From: an uncultured Flavobacteriaceae bacterium
GTDB taxonomy: Bacteria > Bacteroidota > Bacteroidia > Flavobacteriales > Flavobacteriaceae
Assembly: GCA_947503105.1 (NCBI GenBank)
Contig: CANNCM010000006.1
Coordinates: 1 to 64,000 of the forward strand
Direction: 5' to 3'
Length of the DNA stretch: 64,000 nt
In this document: positions 47,124-56,719 of the stretch, piece by piece
Layout: every line of letters begins with the position of its first letter
Numbering within the stretch: the stretch's first letter is position 1
Translations under genes and position numbers: made by a program
The notes under the pieces: model-generated
Told to the model about the DNA's origin: nothing
Seen by the model: only the letters and a program-made list of their open reading frames with translations
Database searches by the model: none

Positions 47124-48015
47124 TTATTCTAATACAAGTGAAACATTGTCTATATTAACTAATCCTACATCTGCTCCTAAATCAAATAGGACTCTAGCAT
47201 CTGGTGCTCCAAAAGTTGAATTTGTGGTATATGTATAAGTTGTTTTTGTTGGTGTAATAACCATTGTTGCTGTTATGTTTGTCCAAGGATCTCCACTAAG
47301 CCCAATACCAGCTACAATGGATCTGTTATCGTCAGACCAAGCATCAAACTTTAATGTGTAAGTTTCTCCTTCCGTAATTGCTAATTTTTGACTCACATTA
47401 ACATCATATGGATTTCCTGCTGATGCAACATTTACAGAATAATGTGTGTTGCCGTCGGCATCTGTTACAACTGGTGCAGCCGAAGCATCATCTACCCCAA
47501 TTAACCATGAAGCACTTCCTAATTCAAAATCTCCATTTGTAAGAAGTCCATCGTCAAAAGGTTCTGGTGGGTATCCCAGAAATAGAGCAACATTGTCAAT
47601 ATTTACAACTCCTATATCTGCTCCTAAATCGAAAAGGACACGCGCATCGTTTGCACTAAAATTTGCAGTTGTTGTATAGGTATATGTTGTACGGGTAGTA
47701 TTGATTGCAATCGTCCCTGTGACGTTGGTCCATGGATTGCCACTAAGACCTATTCCTGCAATAATTGATCTGTTCCCATCAGACCAAGCATCAAACTTTA
47801 ATGTGTAAGTTTCTCCTTGAGTAATCGCCACTTTTTGACTTGTATTCACATCGTATGGATTTCCTGCTTGAGTAACATTTACAGAATAGTGTGTATTACC
47901 ATCACTATCTGTAACAACTGGTGCAGCCGAAGCATCATCTACCCCAATTAACCATGAAGCACTTCCTAATTCAAAATCTCCATTGGTCAATAATCCATCA
48001 TCAAAAGGGTTACCA
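47124..48015 (-). repeat. Duplicated 447-bp CBM-encoding module
   Basis: Two copies, offset by 447 bp (for example the same stretch at 47471 and 47918). They share long identical DNA blocks, so the duplication is recent. They encode the two C-terminal CBM-like modules. Confidence 0.85.
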
Positions 48016-49148
48016 GGCTCTTTATAGAAATATAAGTTGTCTATATAAGCTATGACTGATGAAAAATCAGTAGTCCCTGGAATTTGCATATAATCTATCA
48101 ATATTTGAGTAATTTTTCCTCTATTTGTTAAAGTACCATCTTCAAATTCTTGCATATCAATTTCAATAGACTGCCACGAACCTGGAACTGTTGTACCAAG
48201 AGAAGCTACATCTTCTCCACCATCAACAGTATTTACTATTTTAACCTCTAAATTTTGTGTAACTGCCTCAGGAACCCAATAATCGATGTGCATAGTCTCC
48301 ATTTGAGATAAATCAACACCTGATCCGTAATTTGTTACAATTCCTAAAAAGTCAAAATTTGTTAATCTCATGACATTATCAGTTCCAATTGTAGTGGCTT
48401 GAAAGTTTGCTGAAGACCAAAGTGTTGGAAATTCATTTAGAGTTACATTAGTATAGGCGTCACTAAAGATAGATACTACATCTGCAGACTGTCTTGATGG
48501 AGGTGTTGGTGCTGCATCTGTTGGCGCTAATATTTCAGTGACTTCAAAATCTTCTTCAATATACATTGTCGTCTGAATGGCAATTCCTTTAACTTCAATG
48601 GTGATGTCATAAATTCCAGCATTTGTGTATTGTAATATTGCTGTTTCACCAATATTGGTAGTAACAGGAGTAGTAACTCCACTTTCACCAGAGTAAACAT
48701 CGAAATTTATGGCATCATCAGCATTAACAGTAACATTGACTTGTTTTGACACAGAAGTGTCATTTTCAATGGTAACTTCGAGGTTTGATGGTGGATCTAA
48801 AGATATTACTAATTCTCTAGAAATTGTTGCTGTTAAACCTGTTGCCCCGTAAGCTGTTGCAGTAACTGTATAAGTCCCTTCTGCGTAAGTGTGGTCAATA
48901 GTCTCTCCATTATCAATTTGAGCAGGCTCTGAAGTATCATCTCCAAAAGTAATATCAAAGTACACTGTGCCTTCAGCAGTTGGAATAATAGTTACCATTC
49001 CAGAGTTATCTTGTGTGACATCAAATGCCATTGCAAGCGCCGATGGTGCTTGAACGTCACTTAAGTTTACATTTTTTTCGTCATCGGCACAACTCCAAAG
49101 CGTTGCAACAATAACAAATAAACTAAATATTTTATTTATTGATTTCAT
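47124..49148 (-). CDS. Lipoprotein with PKD-like and duplicated carbohydrate-binding modules
   Basis: 674 residues. Lipoprotein signal (IVATLWSC, Cys 19). Order: two PKD-like domains (about 30-115 and 118-200), a galactose-binding-like beta-sandwich (about 225-380, LYFYKEPGNP at its end), then two tandem copies of a CBM4/9-type module, each with DGLLTNGDFELGSASW at its start and VNIDNVALF or VNIDNVSLV at its end. The copies are near identical (149-residue period). A surface glycan-binding protein of the laminarin PUL is the best reading. It is co-transcribed 12 bp after the SusD gene. Confidence 0.8.
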   Translation of the reverse strand: MKSINKIFSLFVIVATLWSCADDEKNVNLSDVQAPSALAMAFDVTQDNSGMVTIIPTAEGTVYFDITFGDDTSEPAQIDNGETIDHTYAEGTYTVTATAYGATGLTATISRELVISLDPPSNLEVTIENDTSVSKQVNVTVNADDAINFDVYSGESGVTTPVTTNIGETAILQYTNAGIYDITIEVKGIAIQTTMYIEEDFEVTEILAPTDAAPTPPSRQSADVVSIFSDAYTNVTLNEFPTLWSSANFQATTIGTDNVMRLTNFDFLGIVTNYGSGVDLSQMETMHIDYWVPEAVTQNLEVKIVNTVDGGEDVASLGTTVPGSWQSIEIDMQEFEDGTLTNRGKITQILIDYMQIPGTTDFSSVIAYIDNLYFYKEPGNPFDDGLLTNGDFELGSASWLIGVDDASAAPVVTDSDGNTHYSVNVTQAGNPYDVNTSQKVAITQGETYTLKFDAWSDGNRSIIAGIGLSGNPWTNVTGTIAINTTRTTYTYTTTANFSANDARVLFDLGADIGVVNIDNVALFLGYPPEPFDDGLLTNGDFELGSASWLIGVDDASAAPVVTDADGNTHYSVNVASAGNPYDVNVSQKLAITEGETYTLKFDAWSDDNRSIVAGIGLSGDPWTNITATMVITPTKTTYTYTTNSTFGAPDARVLFDLGADVGLVNIDNVSLVLE

Positions 49149-49159
49149 AGTTTAAATTT

Positions 49160-50668
49160 TTAATAGTTTGGATTTTGACTCCAGTTCCCTGCTGAAAATT
49201 GTATTTCTTCAAATGGAATTGGAAATAAATCATGTTTACCAGGAACAAATCCGTCAATGGCTTGAGCAGCTCTTCCTGTACGAACAAGGTCAAAGAAACG
49301 GTGTCCTTCGCCCATCAATTCTAATCGTCTTTCTTCTAAGATTGCATCTGTTAGTGCGGCTCCTGTTGCAGAACTATTGTTGCTGCTATCTCCAAAAGCA
49401 CGTTCTCTGACTTGATTCAAATATGCTTGAGCTTTACTATCATCAGGTGTTGGTTGACGATTGAACGCCTCAGCAGCCATCAACAATACATCTGCATAAC
49501 GAATAGATCGGTAATTGTTTGGATTGGTCAAGTTTTGATCGCCAATATTTTGATCTCCTTTTCTAGGTAAGTATTTGCGGTTGAAATACCCTGTATGCTC
49601 ATACCCTTCTACATACGTTGCTCCAGTTGTAGCAGCCCATGCAACAATGTCTAAAATAGATACATCTCGGCGAGTATCATCGTTACTAAAGGCGTCATAT
49701 GCGGCTTGAACTGGAACATTAAAACTATAACCAGAATCGTATAACGGTCCAGTATGATTACGGATTCCCATAAATCCAACCGCTACATTCCCTTCACTAC
49801 ATTGAAGACATCCAAATCCTGCACCTTCAGCATCGGTGTATTGTACTTCGAAAACAGATTCTACACCATTTTCACCGTCATTTTCAAAAATTTCTGAATA
49901 ATCATTTACCAATTGATATGGTCCATTATTAATTAGATTTTCTAAAACACTGGCTGCTTCTGTAAATTTATCTTGATATAAAAATGCTTTTCCAAGGAGT
50001 GCTTGTGCTGCACCTTTGGTCACTCTCCCTGTTTGAGGTGCGCTGTATTCTAGATTATTAACAGCGAAATTCAAATCGCTTTCTATGAGTGCATAAACTT
50101 GCTCTTTTGAATAACGAGGAATGCTCGTTTCATCGCCAGGTGCAAAACGTGCTCCACCTCCTGCTAATGCATCTTCATAATTTTTAATTGGAATACCACC
50201 AAACCATTTTACGAGTTCAAAGTGGAAGTATGCTCTTAAGAAACGAACTTCAGCAACCATTTTTAATCGACCATCAAAATCAATTTTATTTTGGAACTCT
50301 AAGAAATAATTTGTTCGTTTTACACCTGCAAACATCCAATTCCAAACATCTCTCAGGTTACTATTTACTGGAGTGTGTGTCATGTCGTCAATTTGTTGAA
50401 ATCCTATAACATCTGTTGCGCTTTCTCCACCACATAAGGTGTTGTCAGAGGCAATTTCTCCTAATAAATTGTTGACGTATGTTGCTTGTAGCATATCGTA
50501 TGCTCCAACAAGTGCCATGTAATAGTCGTCTTCAGAATTAAAATAGCTTTCTGAGTCTATAAGGTAGTTTTCTTCCTCATCTAGGTATTTATCTGTACAA
50601 GAATAGAGACCTAGTGTAAGTAGTGTTCCCACTACCAAAGTAAATATGTTGTTTTTTATTGTTTTCAT
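49160..50668 (-). CDS. SusD/RagB-like nutrient-binding lipoprotein
   Basis: 502 residues. Lipobox LTLGLYSC with Cys 24. SusD-like architecture: an N-terminal TPR-like region (YLDEEENYLIDSESYFNSEDDYYMALVGAYDML), conserved RFLRAYFHFELVKWFGGIP at about 145-165, KGAAQALLGKAFLY, and the C-terminal IRYADVLLMAAEAFNR and ERRLELMGEGHRFFDLVRTG blocks. It lids the SusC-like transporter 11 bp upstream and captures the glucan oligosaccharides. Confidence 0.96.
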   Translation of the reverse strand: MKTIKNNIFTLVVGTLLTLGLYSCTDKYLDEEENYLIDSESYFNSEDDYYMALVGAYDMLQATYVNNLLGEIASDNTLCGGESATDVIGFQQIDDMTHTPVNSNLRDVWNWMFAGVKRTNYFLEFQNKIDFDGRLKMVAEVRFLRAYFHFELVKWFGGIPIKNYEDALAGGGARFAPGDETSIPRYSKEQVYALIESDLNFAVNNLEYSAPQTGRVTKGAAQALLGKAFLYQDKFTEAASVLENLINNGPYQLVNDYSEIFENDGENGVESVFEVQYTDAEGAGFGCLQCSEGNVAVGFMGIRNHTGPLYDSGYSFNVPVQAAYDAFSNDDTRRDVSILDIVAWAATTGATYVEGYEHTGYFNRKYLPRKGDQNIGDQNLTNPNNYRSIRYADVLLMAAEAFNRQPTPDDSKAQAYLNQVRERAFGDSSNNSSATGAALTDAILEERRLELMGEGHRFFDLVRTGRAAQAIDGFVPGKHDLFPIPFEEIQFSAGNWSQNPNY

Positions 50669-50679
50669 CGTGCTCTATT

Positions 50680-53600
50680 TTAAAATGAAATATTAAGTCC
50701 TAAAAGGAATTGTCTTGTCACAGGATAGAATCCTGGATCGATTCCACCTCCAATGGCATTACCATTTGTGGCAGCTGGGTCAAAACCTTTGTATTTAGAA
50801 AAGGTGAATGCATTGTTTACAGAACCATAGATTCTGAATTTAGATATCCCTACTTTTTCGATAACAGAAGAAGGTAGACTGTAGCCTAACTGAATGTTTT
50901 GAATACGTAGGAAAGAAGCGTCTTCTACAAAGAAGTCTGAGAATAACTTATTTGAAGTTGCGCCTGTTGTTGCTCTTGGTACTTCGTTGCTAGTGCCAGG
51001 ACCTGTCCAACGATCGAGGTAGTAATCCAAGCGGTTTACATTTTTTTGATCTCTTTCGTAGTTACGTACCATTTCTTTTCCTAATTCAGCATATCCGTAA
51101 GCAGAAAAATCAAAGTTTTTATAATTGATTCCAATATTGAAACCCATTATATAATCTGCAATTGGTTTTCCAATGAATGTTCTGTCATTGGCATCAATTT
51201 GACCGTCACCATTTACATCTACGAATCGTAAATCTCCAGGTTGAGCAGCATTACCCAAACCAGCTTGAGATGGATGTGCGTCAACTTCAGCTTGAGTTTG
51301 GAAAATTCCGTCTGTTTTTAATCCATAGAAATATCCAATAGGCATCCCAACTTCCATTCGTGATGGAGCTAACTGGCCAATACCAAATGAACCTCCTTCA
51401 AGTGCCACATCGCCTTTAATTGACGTAACTTCTCCATCAAGCTTAGTGACATTATATCCAACATTGTAAGATAAATTCTCATTGATCTCACCATTGTAGT
51501 TCAACATCAATTCAACACCTTTCACTCGGGTTGTCCCTGCATTTACTGTTGGAGTTCCAGATCCTGGTGCAGTAGCTCCCAGAATTCCAGAAAATGGCAA
51601 ACCAGGAATTAATAAATCTACACGATCTTCGATAAAATAATCAGCGACAACTTCTAGGCTATTATTGAATAGTTTTGCATCAAGACCAAAATCTAATTTC
51701 TCTGCTGTTTCCCATGAAGCAACAGGGTTGGGTAAAGGTCCAATAGCAGTACCATTTGTCAAAGTATTATCAAAGACATAAGTTGCTTCTCCACTAAGGG
51801 TTGCTCTATATAAATCATTTCCTACTAAATTACCTAGTGTTCCGTAAGAGGCTCTTAATTTTAAGAAATCAATGAACTTTGAATTTTGTAAAAATGTTTC
51901 CTCAGAAATTTTCCACCCTCCAGTTACAGACTTAAAGTAATCAACTCTGTAGTCCTTATCAAAAGCAGAGGATGCATCTCTACGTAACATCCCAGATAAC
52001 AAATATTTCCCTTTAAAGTCATATTGTAATCGAGCAAAATAAGATAAAAGTCTGTTGTCGTAAGTGTACGACCCATTTTCTTTACCTTCATTTGTTCCTG
52101 TTGTAAGGGCTATGTCTGCAAATGCCCAAGAATTATTTGGAACATCGTAGCCTGTAGCAAAAAGACCATCACCCCAATCTTTTCGAACAGCCATCCCTAA
52201 AGTAACTTCTGCTGTATGGTCTTTAAGGAAGGATTTTTTATAGTTGATAAAACTATCCCAAGTGTAAGAATTATACTGTTGCTTGTTTTGGCTTACAGTA
52301 CTTCTATCTGTATTGAATACTTTTCCAGCACCATAATTTACAATTGGCGAGAAACTTTTTGATTTGTCGCTATAGCTCTTAAATCCAATTCGCGAAGTCG
52401 CTGTTAATCCATCAATCACCTTGTATTCCAATTGAAAATTTCCTTCTATACTACTTCCAAAGTAGGAATTGTATGTATCTCTTATTTGAGAAAATGGATT
52501 TATAATTTCATTGCCAAACATTCCGTTTAAATCTTCTTGATCTAATGCAAAAAGTGGTGAATAACTAATTGCATTAAAAAGAACAGACCCTAAACCTGAT
52601 TCATTGATTGTTCTGCGCTCGTTGGCAAAATAGTTCAAGTTTAATGTTGTTTTTAATTTTTCGGTAACATCAATTCCTAAACTCAACTTGACGTTATCTC
52701 TTTTGAAGTTTGATTTATCGCTGGCAATTATTCCTTCTTGATCTAAGTGTGAAGCACTCAAATAATAAGTTAGTGCATCGGTTCCTCCAGAAAGACTAAT
52801 ATTGTGATTTGTAATCATAGCCTCACCAAATAAATTATCTTGCCAGTCGGTATTGTTTGGAAGATTATTTAAGTTTGGATAGGGTGTTGATTCTCCATTA
52901 GCCGCATAACTTTCATTTATTAGAGCAGCATACTCTACATTATTTAGCAGAGATAATTTTTTTGAAGTTTCCTGTACACCAGAGTAAAAGTTGTATGAGA
53001 CTTTTGGTGCAGAATTTTTAGATCCGTTTTTTGTTGTGACTAAGATAACGCCATTAGCTCCTTCAATACCATAGATAGCAGCTTGTGCATCTTTTAACAC
53101 AGTTAGCGACTCAATATCGTCTGGGTTTACACTATTCATAGACGCTACATAACCATCTACTACTACTAGTGGGTCGTTACTGCCGTTACTACTGACACCA
53201 CGAACCAAGATACGAAATCCACTACCAGGTGATCCAGATGATGTTGTTACAGAAACACCCGAAGATCTTCCTTGTAATGCTTGCGCTACATCAACAGGTT
53301 TTAATTTTTCAATGGTTTCAGACTTTACCATAGAGACAGACCCTGTAAGGTCTTTACGGCTTTTAGACCCATATCCAATTAGTACGACTTCATCCAAGGA
53401 TTCATTGTCTTCCTCTAAGCTGACTTGCATGTTTGCTTCGGCTGAAAGTTCTTGAGTTTTGAACCCTACATAGGTAAATACTAGTACGGCATTCTCAGAA
53501 ACATTGGTTAACGAAAAGTTTCCATCGAAGTCTGTCACTGCACCATTATTAGTGCCTTTCACTAGGACGTTAACACCTGGAAGAGGCATGTTGTCCGCTT

Positions 53601-53694
53601 TTGATTTTACTGTTCCAGAAGCTGAAAACGTTTGCGCTAATGCAAATGAAGAGCACAAAACAATCAGTAAAAAGGAATAAAATATTCTTTTCAT
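50680..53694 (-). CDS. SusC/RagA-like TonB-dependent outer-membrane transporter
   Basis: I take ATG 53694 (MKRIFYSFLLIVLCSSFALAQ is the signal peptide); 1004 residues. Carboxypeptidase regulatory-like domain (about 23-100, GTVKSKADNMPLPGVNVLVKG), TonB-box region DEVVLIGYGSKSRKDLTGSV, plug with VAQALQGRSSGVSV and GSGFRILVRG, then a 22-strand barrel ending QFLLGLNISF. It imports oligosaccharides bound by the SusD partner. It is first in the PUL operon, and its promoter has a good TTG-N19-TATGTTTT. Confidence 0.96.
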   Translation of the reverse strand: MKRIFYSFLLIVLCSSFALAQTFSASGTVKSKADNMPLPGVNVLVKGTNNGAVTDFDGNFSLTNVSENAVLVFTYVGFKTQELSAEANMQVSLEEDNESLDEVVLIGYGSKSRKDLTGSVSMVKSETIEKLKPVDVAQALQGRSSGVSVTTSSGSPGSGFRILVRGVSSNGSNDPLVVVDGYVASMNSVNPDDIESLTVLKDAQAAIYGIEGANGVILVTTKNGSKNSAPKVSYNFYSGVQETSKKLSLLNNVEYAALINESYAANGESTPYPNLNNLPNNTDWQDNLFGEAMITNHNISLSGGTDALTYYLSASHLDQEGIIASDKSNFKRDNVKLSLGIDVTEKLKTTLNLNYFANERRTINESGLGSVLFNAISYSPLFALDQEDLNGMFGNEIINPFSQIRDTYNSYFGSSIEGNFQLEYKVIDGLTATSRIGFKSYSDKSKSFSPIVNYGAGKVFNTDRSTVSQNKQQYNSYTWDSFINYKKSFLKDHTAEVTLGMAVRKDWGDGLFATGYDVPNNSWAFADIALTTGTNEGKENGSYTYDNRLLSYFARLQYDFKGKYLLSGMLRRDASSAFDKDYRVDYFKSVTGGWKISEETFLQNSKFIDFLKLRASYGTLGNLVGNDLYRATLSGEATYVFDNTLTNGTAIGPLPNPVASWETAEKLDFGLDAKLFNNSLEVVADYFIEDRVDLLIPGLPFSGILGATAPGSGTPTVNAGTTRVKGVELMLNYNGEINENLSYNVGYNVTKLDGEVTSIKGDVALEGGSFGIGQLAPSRMEVGMPIGYFYGLKTDGIFQTQAEVDAHPSQAGLGNAAQPGDLRFVDVNGDGQIDANDRTFIGKPIADYIMGFNIGINYKNFDFSAYGYAELGKEMVRNYERDQKNVNRLDYYLDRWTGPGTSNEVPRATTGATSNKLFSDFFVEDASFLRIQNIQLGYSLPSSVIEKVGISKFRIYGSVNNAFTFSKYKGFDPAATNGNAIGGGIDPGFYPVTRQFLLGLNISF

Positions 53695-53766
53695 AAAATT
53701 TGGTTTGTTTGTTTTTGTTAAAATTATCATAACAAACTGTAGAGGTGTAAAATTTGACCGCTACAA

Positions 53767-53796
53767 AAAACATACACCTACTGAAAAAATAACCAA
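53767..53796 (-). promoter_or_regulatory. Promoter of the PUL operon (susC-like)
   Basis: On the minus strand TTG (53794-53796) and TATGTTTT (53767-53774), 19 bp apart, near the Bacteroidota consensus. The start would be near 53760, leaving a 5' UTR of about 65 nt. Further upstream, TACCACA is repeated with a 21-bp period (53865-53871 and 53886-53892 on the minus strand). Confidence 0.6.
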
Positions 53797-53923
53797 CAGG
53801 TATAAAAAGATTAAGTTTATGATAAGAAATGAGGCCTTAAACAAAATCAGTTAAGGTGCTTTGATGTGGTAGATTTGGGGATTGTTGTGGTACTGTATGG
53901 TTTTTATTTAGATTATAAAATTT

Positions 53924-56719
53924 TTATAAATCTAAAATATAATTGGCCAAGCTAGATTTTGGTGGTAAATCCATCTTTTTTCGCAAACGATATCGCTTAA
54001 CTTCTACACTTCTTGGTGAAATATTAAGTAGTGGCGCGATTTCTTTTGAAGATAAATTTAGTCTAAGATACGCACAAAGTTTTAAATCATTAGGAGTAAG
54101 ATTTGGATGCTTTTGTTTGACGAGTTTCAAAAAGTCTTTATCGGCATTATCAAAGGCTTCTTTAAACAACTTCCAGTCATCGGTATTATTAATATTCTTG
54201 TCAATAATTCTGATCACTTTATTCAACCCTTGTGGCGTACTTTCTTGTTTAATGGCTGTTTTGACTGTATTCAAAAACTCATTTTTCTTGATTAGACTCA
54301 TTGTAGAGATTGCCAATTCTCTGTTTTTATTTTCAATATCGAGTTCAAGTTTTTCATTTTTAAGTTGCATCAATTTTTGGTTATTTTCCAATTCATTGAG
54401 TGCCATTTCTTTTTGCGACTTTAACAATAATTTTTGCTGCTGGCGTTTGTAATATCTTCTATATATACTATGAATAAGTATAGAAAGTATCAAAAAAAAT
54501 ATGACATAAACTCCTATAGCTACATTGGATATGTACCACGGGCGTTTTATGATGAATGGAAATGAAGAGACGTTTGTGGTTTCTGTATTGCCTATTTTAC
54601 CTTTAACTTTAAAAATATATTTTCCATAAGGTAAGTTTTCAAAAGATTGCATACTCTTTGGTTCCCAATCAGACCAGTTTTCTGAGCGCCCTTCAAGTTT
54701 ATAACTATAATTGGTGTTTACAATATTTCCATAGTGTGGAATACTATAGTTGAAATTCAGGTTATTATTTTTATAATTTAAAGAAGCAGATTCTGTGAGA
54801 CTTAAATTTGTCTTTGGTTCATTATTAACATTTGCTTCAATTGAATTTAAATGAATGCTTTGTGCATTATTTTGTTTAGGAGCATCGCTTTTCAAAATAT
54901 AATACCCATTTGATGATCCCAACAAATACTCTGTGTCATTTATTTTTGTCAAATTCTCAAAACCTGCAACGACTTTCTTGAAGTTGTATAAAGAGACTGG
55001 AATCTCTTCTATATTGGGCTTATCGCTTAAACTTCCTGGACTCATCAATAGAATATTATTGTCTGCAAAACACCATTTGATATGTTCTGTAGAATTTACA
55101 TCCAATAATGTTGAGGTTGTCGTGTAGCGTTTTAAAATACTTGAAATTACAGCTGCAGTTTCAAAAGTTTCTGATTGTTCTTTAAACCGATAAACACCAT
55201 CAGCAGAAGTGTAATAAAACCCGTTGGAAAATTTTATAAAATTTGATCCACTTCCTATTTGAATAGTTTCAACAGGCTTGGAGCTTAATATTTTTGAATA
55301 ATCTTCGGATAGTTCCAATTCATAAAGCCCACGTATTTCGTGGTTTACAAATAATTTATTTTTAATAAAGTGAAAGAAACGACTTGAGATATCGAAACCT
55401 TCAACTTTGTTGCGATAGCGCCATATTCCAAATTTATTCTCTAAAATATGAAGTCCAGAATAATTGCCTTGAAGAATTAAGTTTGAATCTTTTATTTTTT
55501 TGAAATCCCATGTTCCATTGGCTTCTGAAATTTTGGTTCTGATTTTTCCATTTTTCACAATCATAGTTCCTAAGTCATGACCGCAAAAGAGTTGGTCGTT
55601 AATGACTTTCAAGGCCCAAACTTGACCACTAGTTCCTTCAATAAAATTGAAATCACCAGAATTATCTCTTGATCTTACAAAAAGACCTTGATTTGTTCCT
55701 AGATACAAATCGCCTTCATGAACAATAGAAGTGTAAACGGTTCCAATTTGGCCTTTGGCATCGTTATATATTCGAAACCTAGAAGAAAGATTGACGTGAC
55801 TAATACCAATATCCATGCCGAGCCAAAGATTGCCTTTGATGTCTTCAAAAACAGAAAGCACTGTATTGTTACTTAGGCCCTTTTCAAAATCCAGACTATA
55901 TTTCAATCGCCCATCACTAGTAATATGCTTTAACCCATTAGAAATGGTACCCAAAATCAAACTGCCGTCTTTAAGTTGAGTTGAGCTGTAAATAGTCCAT
56001 TCGCTAATGTCTGTTCTTAAAGTCCATGGTTGAATACGATTATCGTGTAAAAAATAGAAGCCGTTGTCCGCTGTAATAAAAAGTAAGTTATTATCGATGT
56101 TTGAAATCCCAACTAACCGAGAAGAATTTAGTTCAGGGCTATTGCTCACCAAAACTTCACTCCCATTTACAATTTTGTATATGCCATTATTCTTTTTCGC
56201 AAAATATATAATACCATTTACATTGAAAATATTCAAAATCTCTTGCTCTGATTCAATGATTTTGGTTTCTTTTGAAGTTCTATTGACTAAATAAATTCTA
56301 GTTAAAGATTGAAATAAAATCCAATCGTCTAGAATTTCTATATTCCAGAACTGTTCTTCTTCCAAAACTGATAAATTCAACTCTTCAACTAAAGACTGAT
56401 ATTGAAGTATCCCAAATTGGTTTTGCTTCCAACACCCAAAGTCCATATAGCTCCCACTGTAAACTTGAGAACCATCTGCCTTAACAGAACGCACTATAGA
56501 GTTGTTTGGAACGGGATATAATTTCCATCTAGAGCCATTAAATTCTAAAAGACCTGAATTGTTACCAAAATACATGTTTTGGTTTTCGGTTTGTGTAACG
56601 CTCCAGTTTTGGTTTTCTGCATTATACATTTCTGGTAAAAAAGCCATAACAGGAGGATATTCTTGTGCGTTTACAAAAATTATAATATGAAATAAAAATA
56701 TAACGCTATATAATCTCAT
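53924..56719 (-). CDS. Membrane-anchored propeller/Y_Y_Y/LuxR-HTH regulator of the PUL
   Basis: Start placed at ATG 56719, where a signal peptide begins (MRLYSVIFLFHIIIFVNAQ); 931 residues. A periplasmic two-component-regulator-type beta-propeller (about 25-620, with GTISNGLKHITSDGRLKYS and FEDIKGNLWLGMDIGISHV), a Y_Y_Y domain (about 660-730, YSYKLEGRSENWSDWEPKS), one membrane helix (IGVYVIFFLILSILIHSIY), a coiled coil and a C-terminal LuxR-type HTH (LNLSSKEIAPLLNISPRSVE). No kinase or receiver domain is present, so glycan sensing would act on DNA binding directly. It lies upstream of the susC-like gene on the same strand, fitting local control. Confidence 0.88.
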   Translation of the reverse strand: MRLYSVIFLFHIIIFVNAQEYPPVMAFLPEMYNAENQNWSVTQTENQNMYFGNNSGLLEFNGSRWKLYPVPNNSIVRSVKADGSQVYSGSYMDFGCWKQNQFGILQYQSLVEELNLSVLEEEQFWNIEILDDWILFQSLTRIYLVNRTSKETKIIESEQEILNIFNVNGIIYFAKKNNGIYKIVNGSEVLVSNSPELNSSRLVGISNIDNNLLFITADNGFYFLHDNRIQPWTLRTDISEWTIYSSTQLKDGSLILGTISNGLKHITSDGRLKYSLDFEKGLSNNTVLSVFEDIKGNLWLGMDIGISHVNLSSRFRIYNDAKGQIGTVYTSIVHEGDLYLGTNQGLFVRSRDNSGDFNFIEGTSGQVWALKVINDQLFCGHDLGTMIVKNGKIRTKISEANGTWDFKKIKDSNLILQGNYSGLHILENKFGIWRYRNKVEGFDISSRFFHFIKNKLFVNHEIRGLYELELSEDYSKILSSKPVETIQIGSGSNFIKFSNGFYYTSADGVYRFKEQSETFETAAVISSILKRYTTTSTLLDVNSTEHIKWCFADNNILLMSPGSLSDKPNIEEIPVSLYNFKKVVAGFENLTKINDTEYLLGSSNGYYILKSDAPKQNNAQSIHLNSIEANVNNEPKTNLSLTESASLNYKNNNLNFNYSIPHYGNIVNTNYSYKLEGRSENWSDWEPKSMQSFENLPYGKYIFKVKGKIGNTETTNVSSFPFIIKRPWYISNVAIGVYVIFFLILSILIHSIYRRYYKRQQQKLLLKSQKEMALNELENNQKLMQLKNEKLELDIENKNRELAISTMSLIKKNEFLNTVKTAIKQESTPQGLNKVIRIIDKNINNTDDWKLFKEAFDNADKDFLKLVKQKHPNLTPNDLKLCAYLRLNLSSKEIAPLLNISPRSVEVKRYRLRKKMDLPPKSSLANYILDL

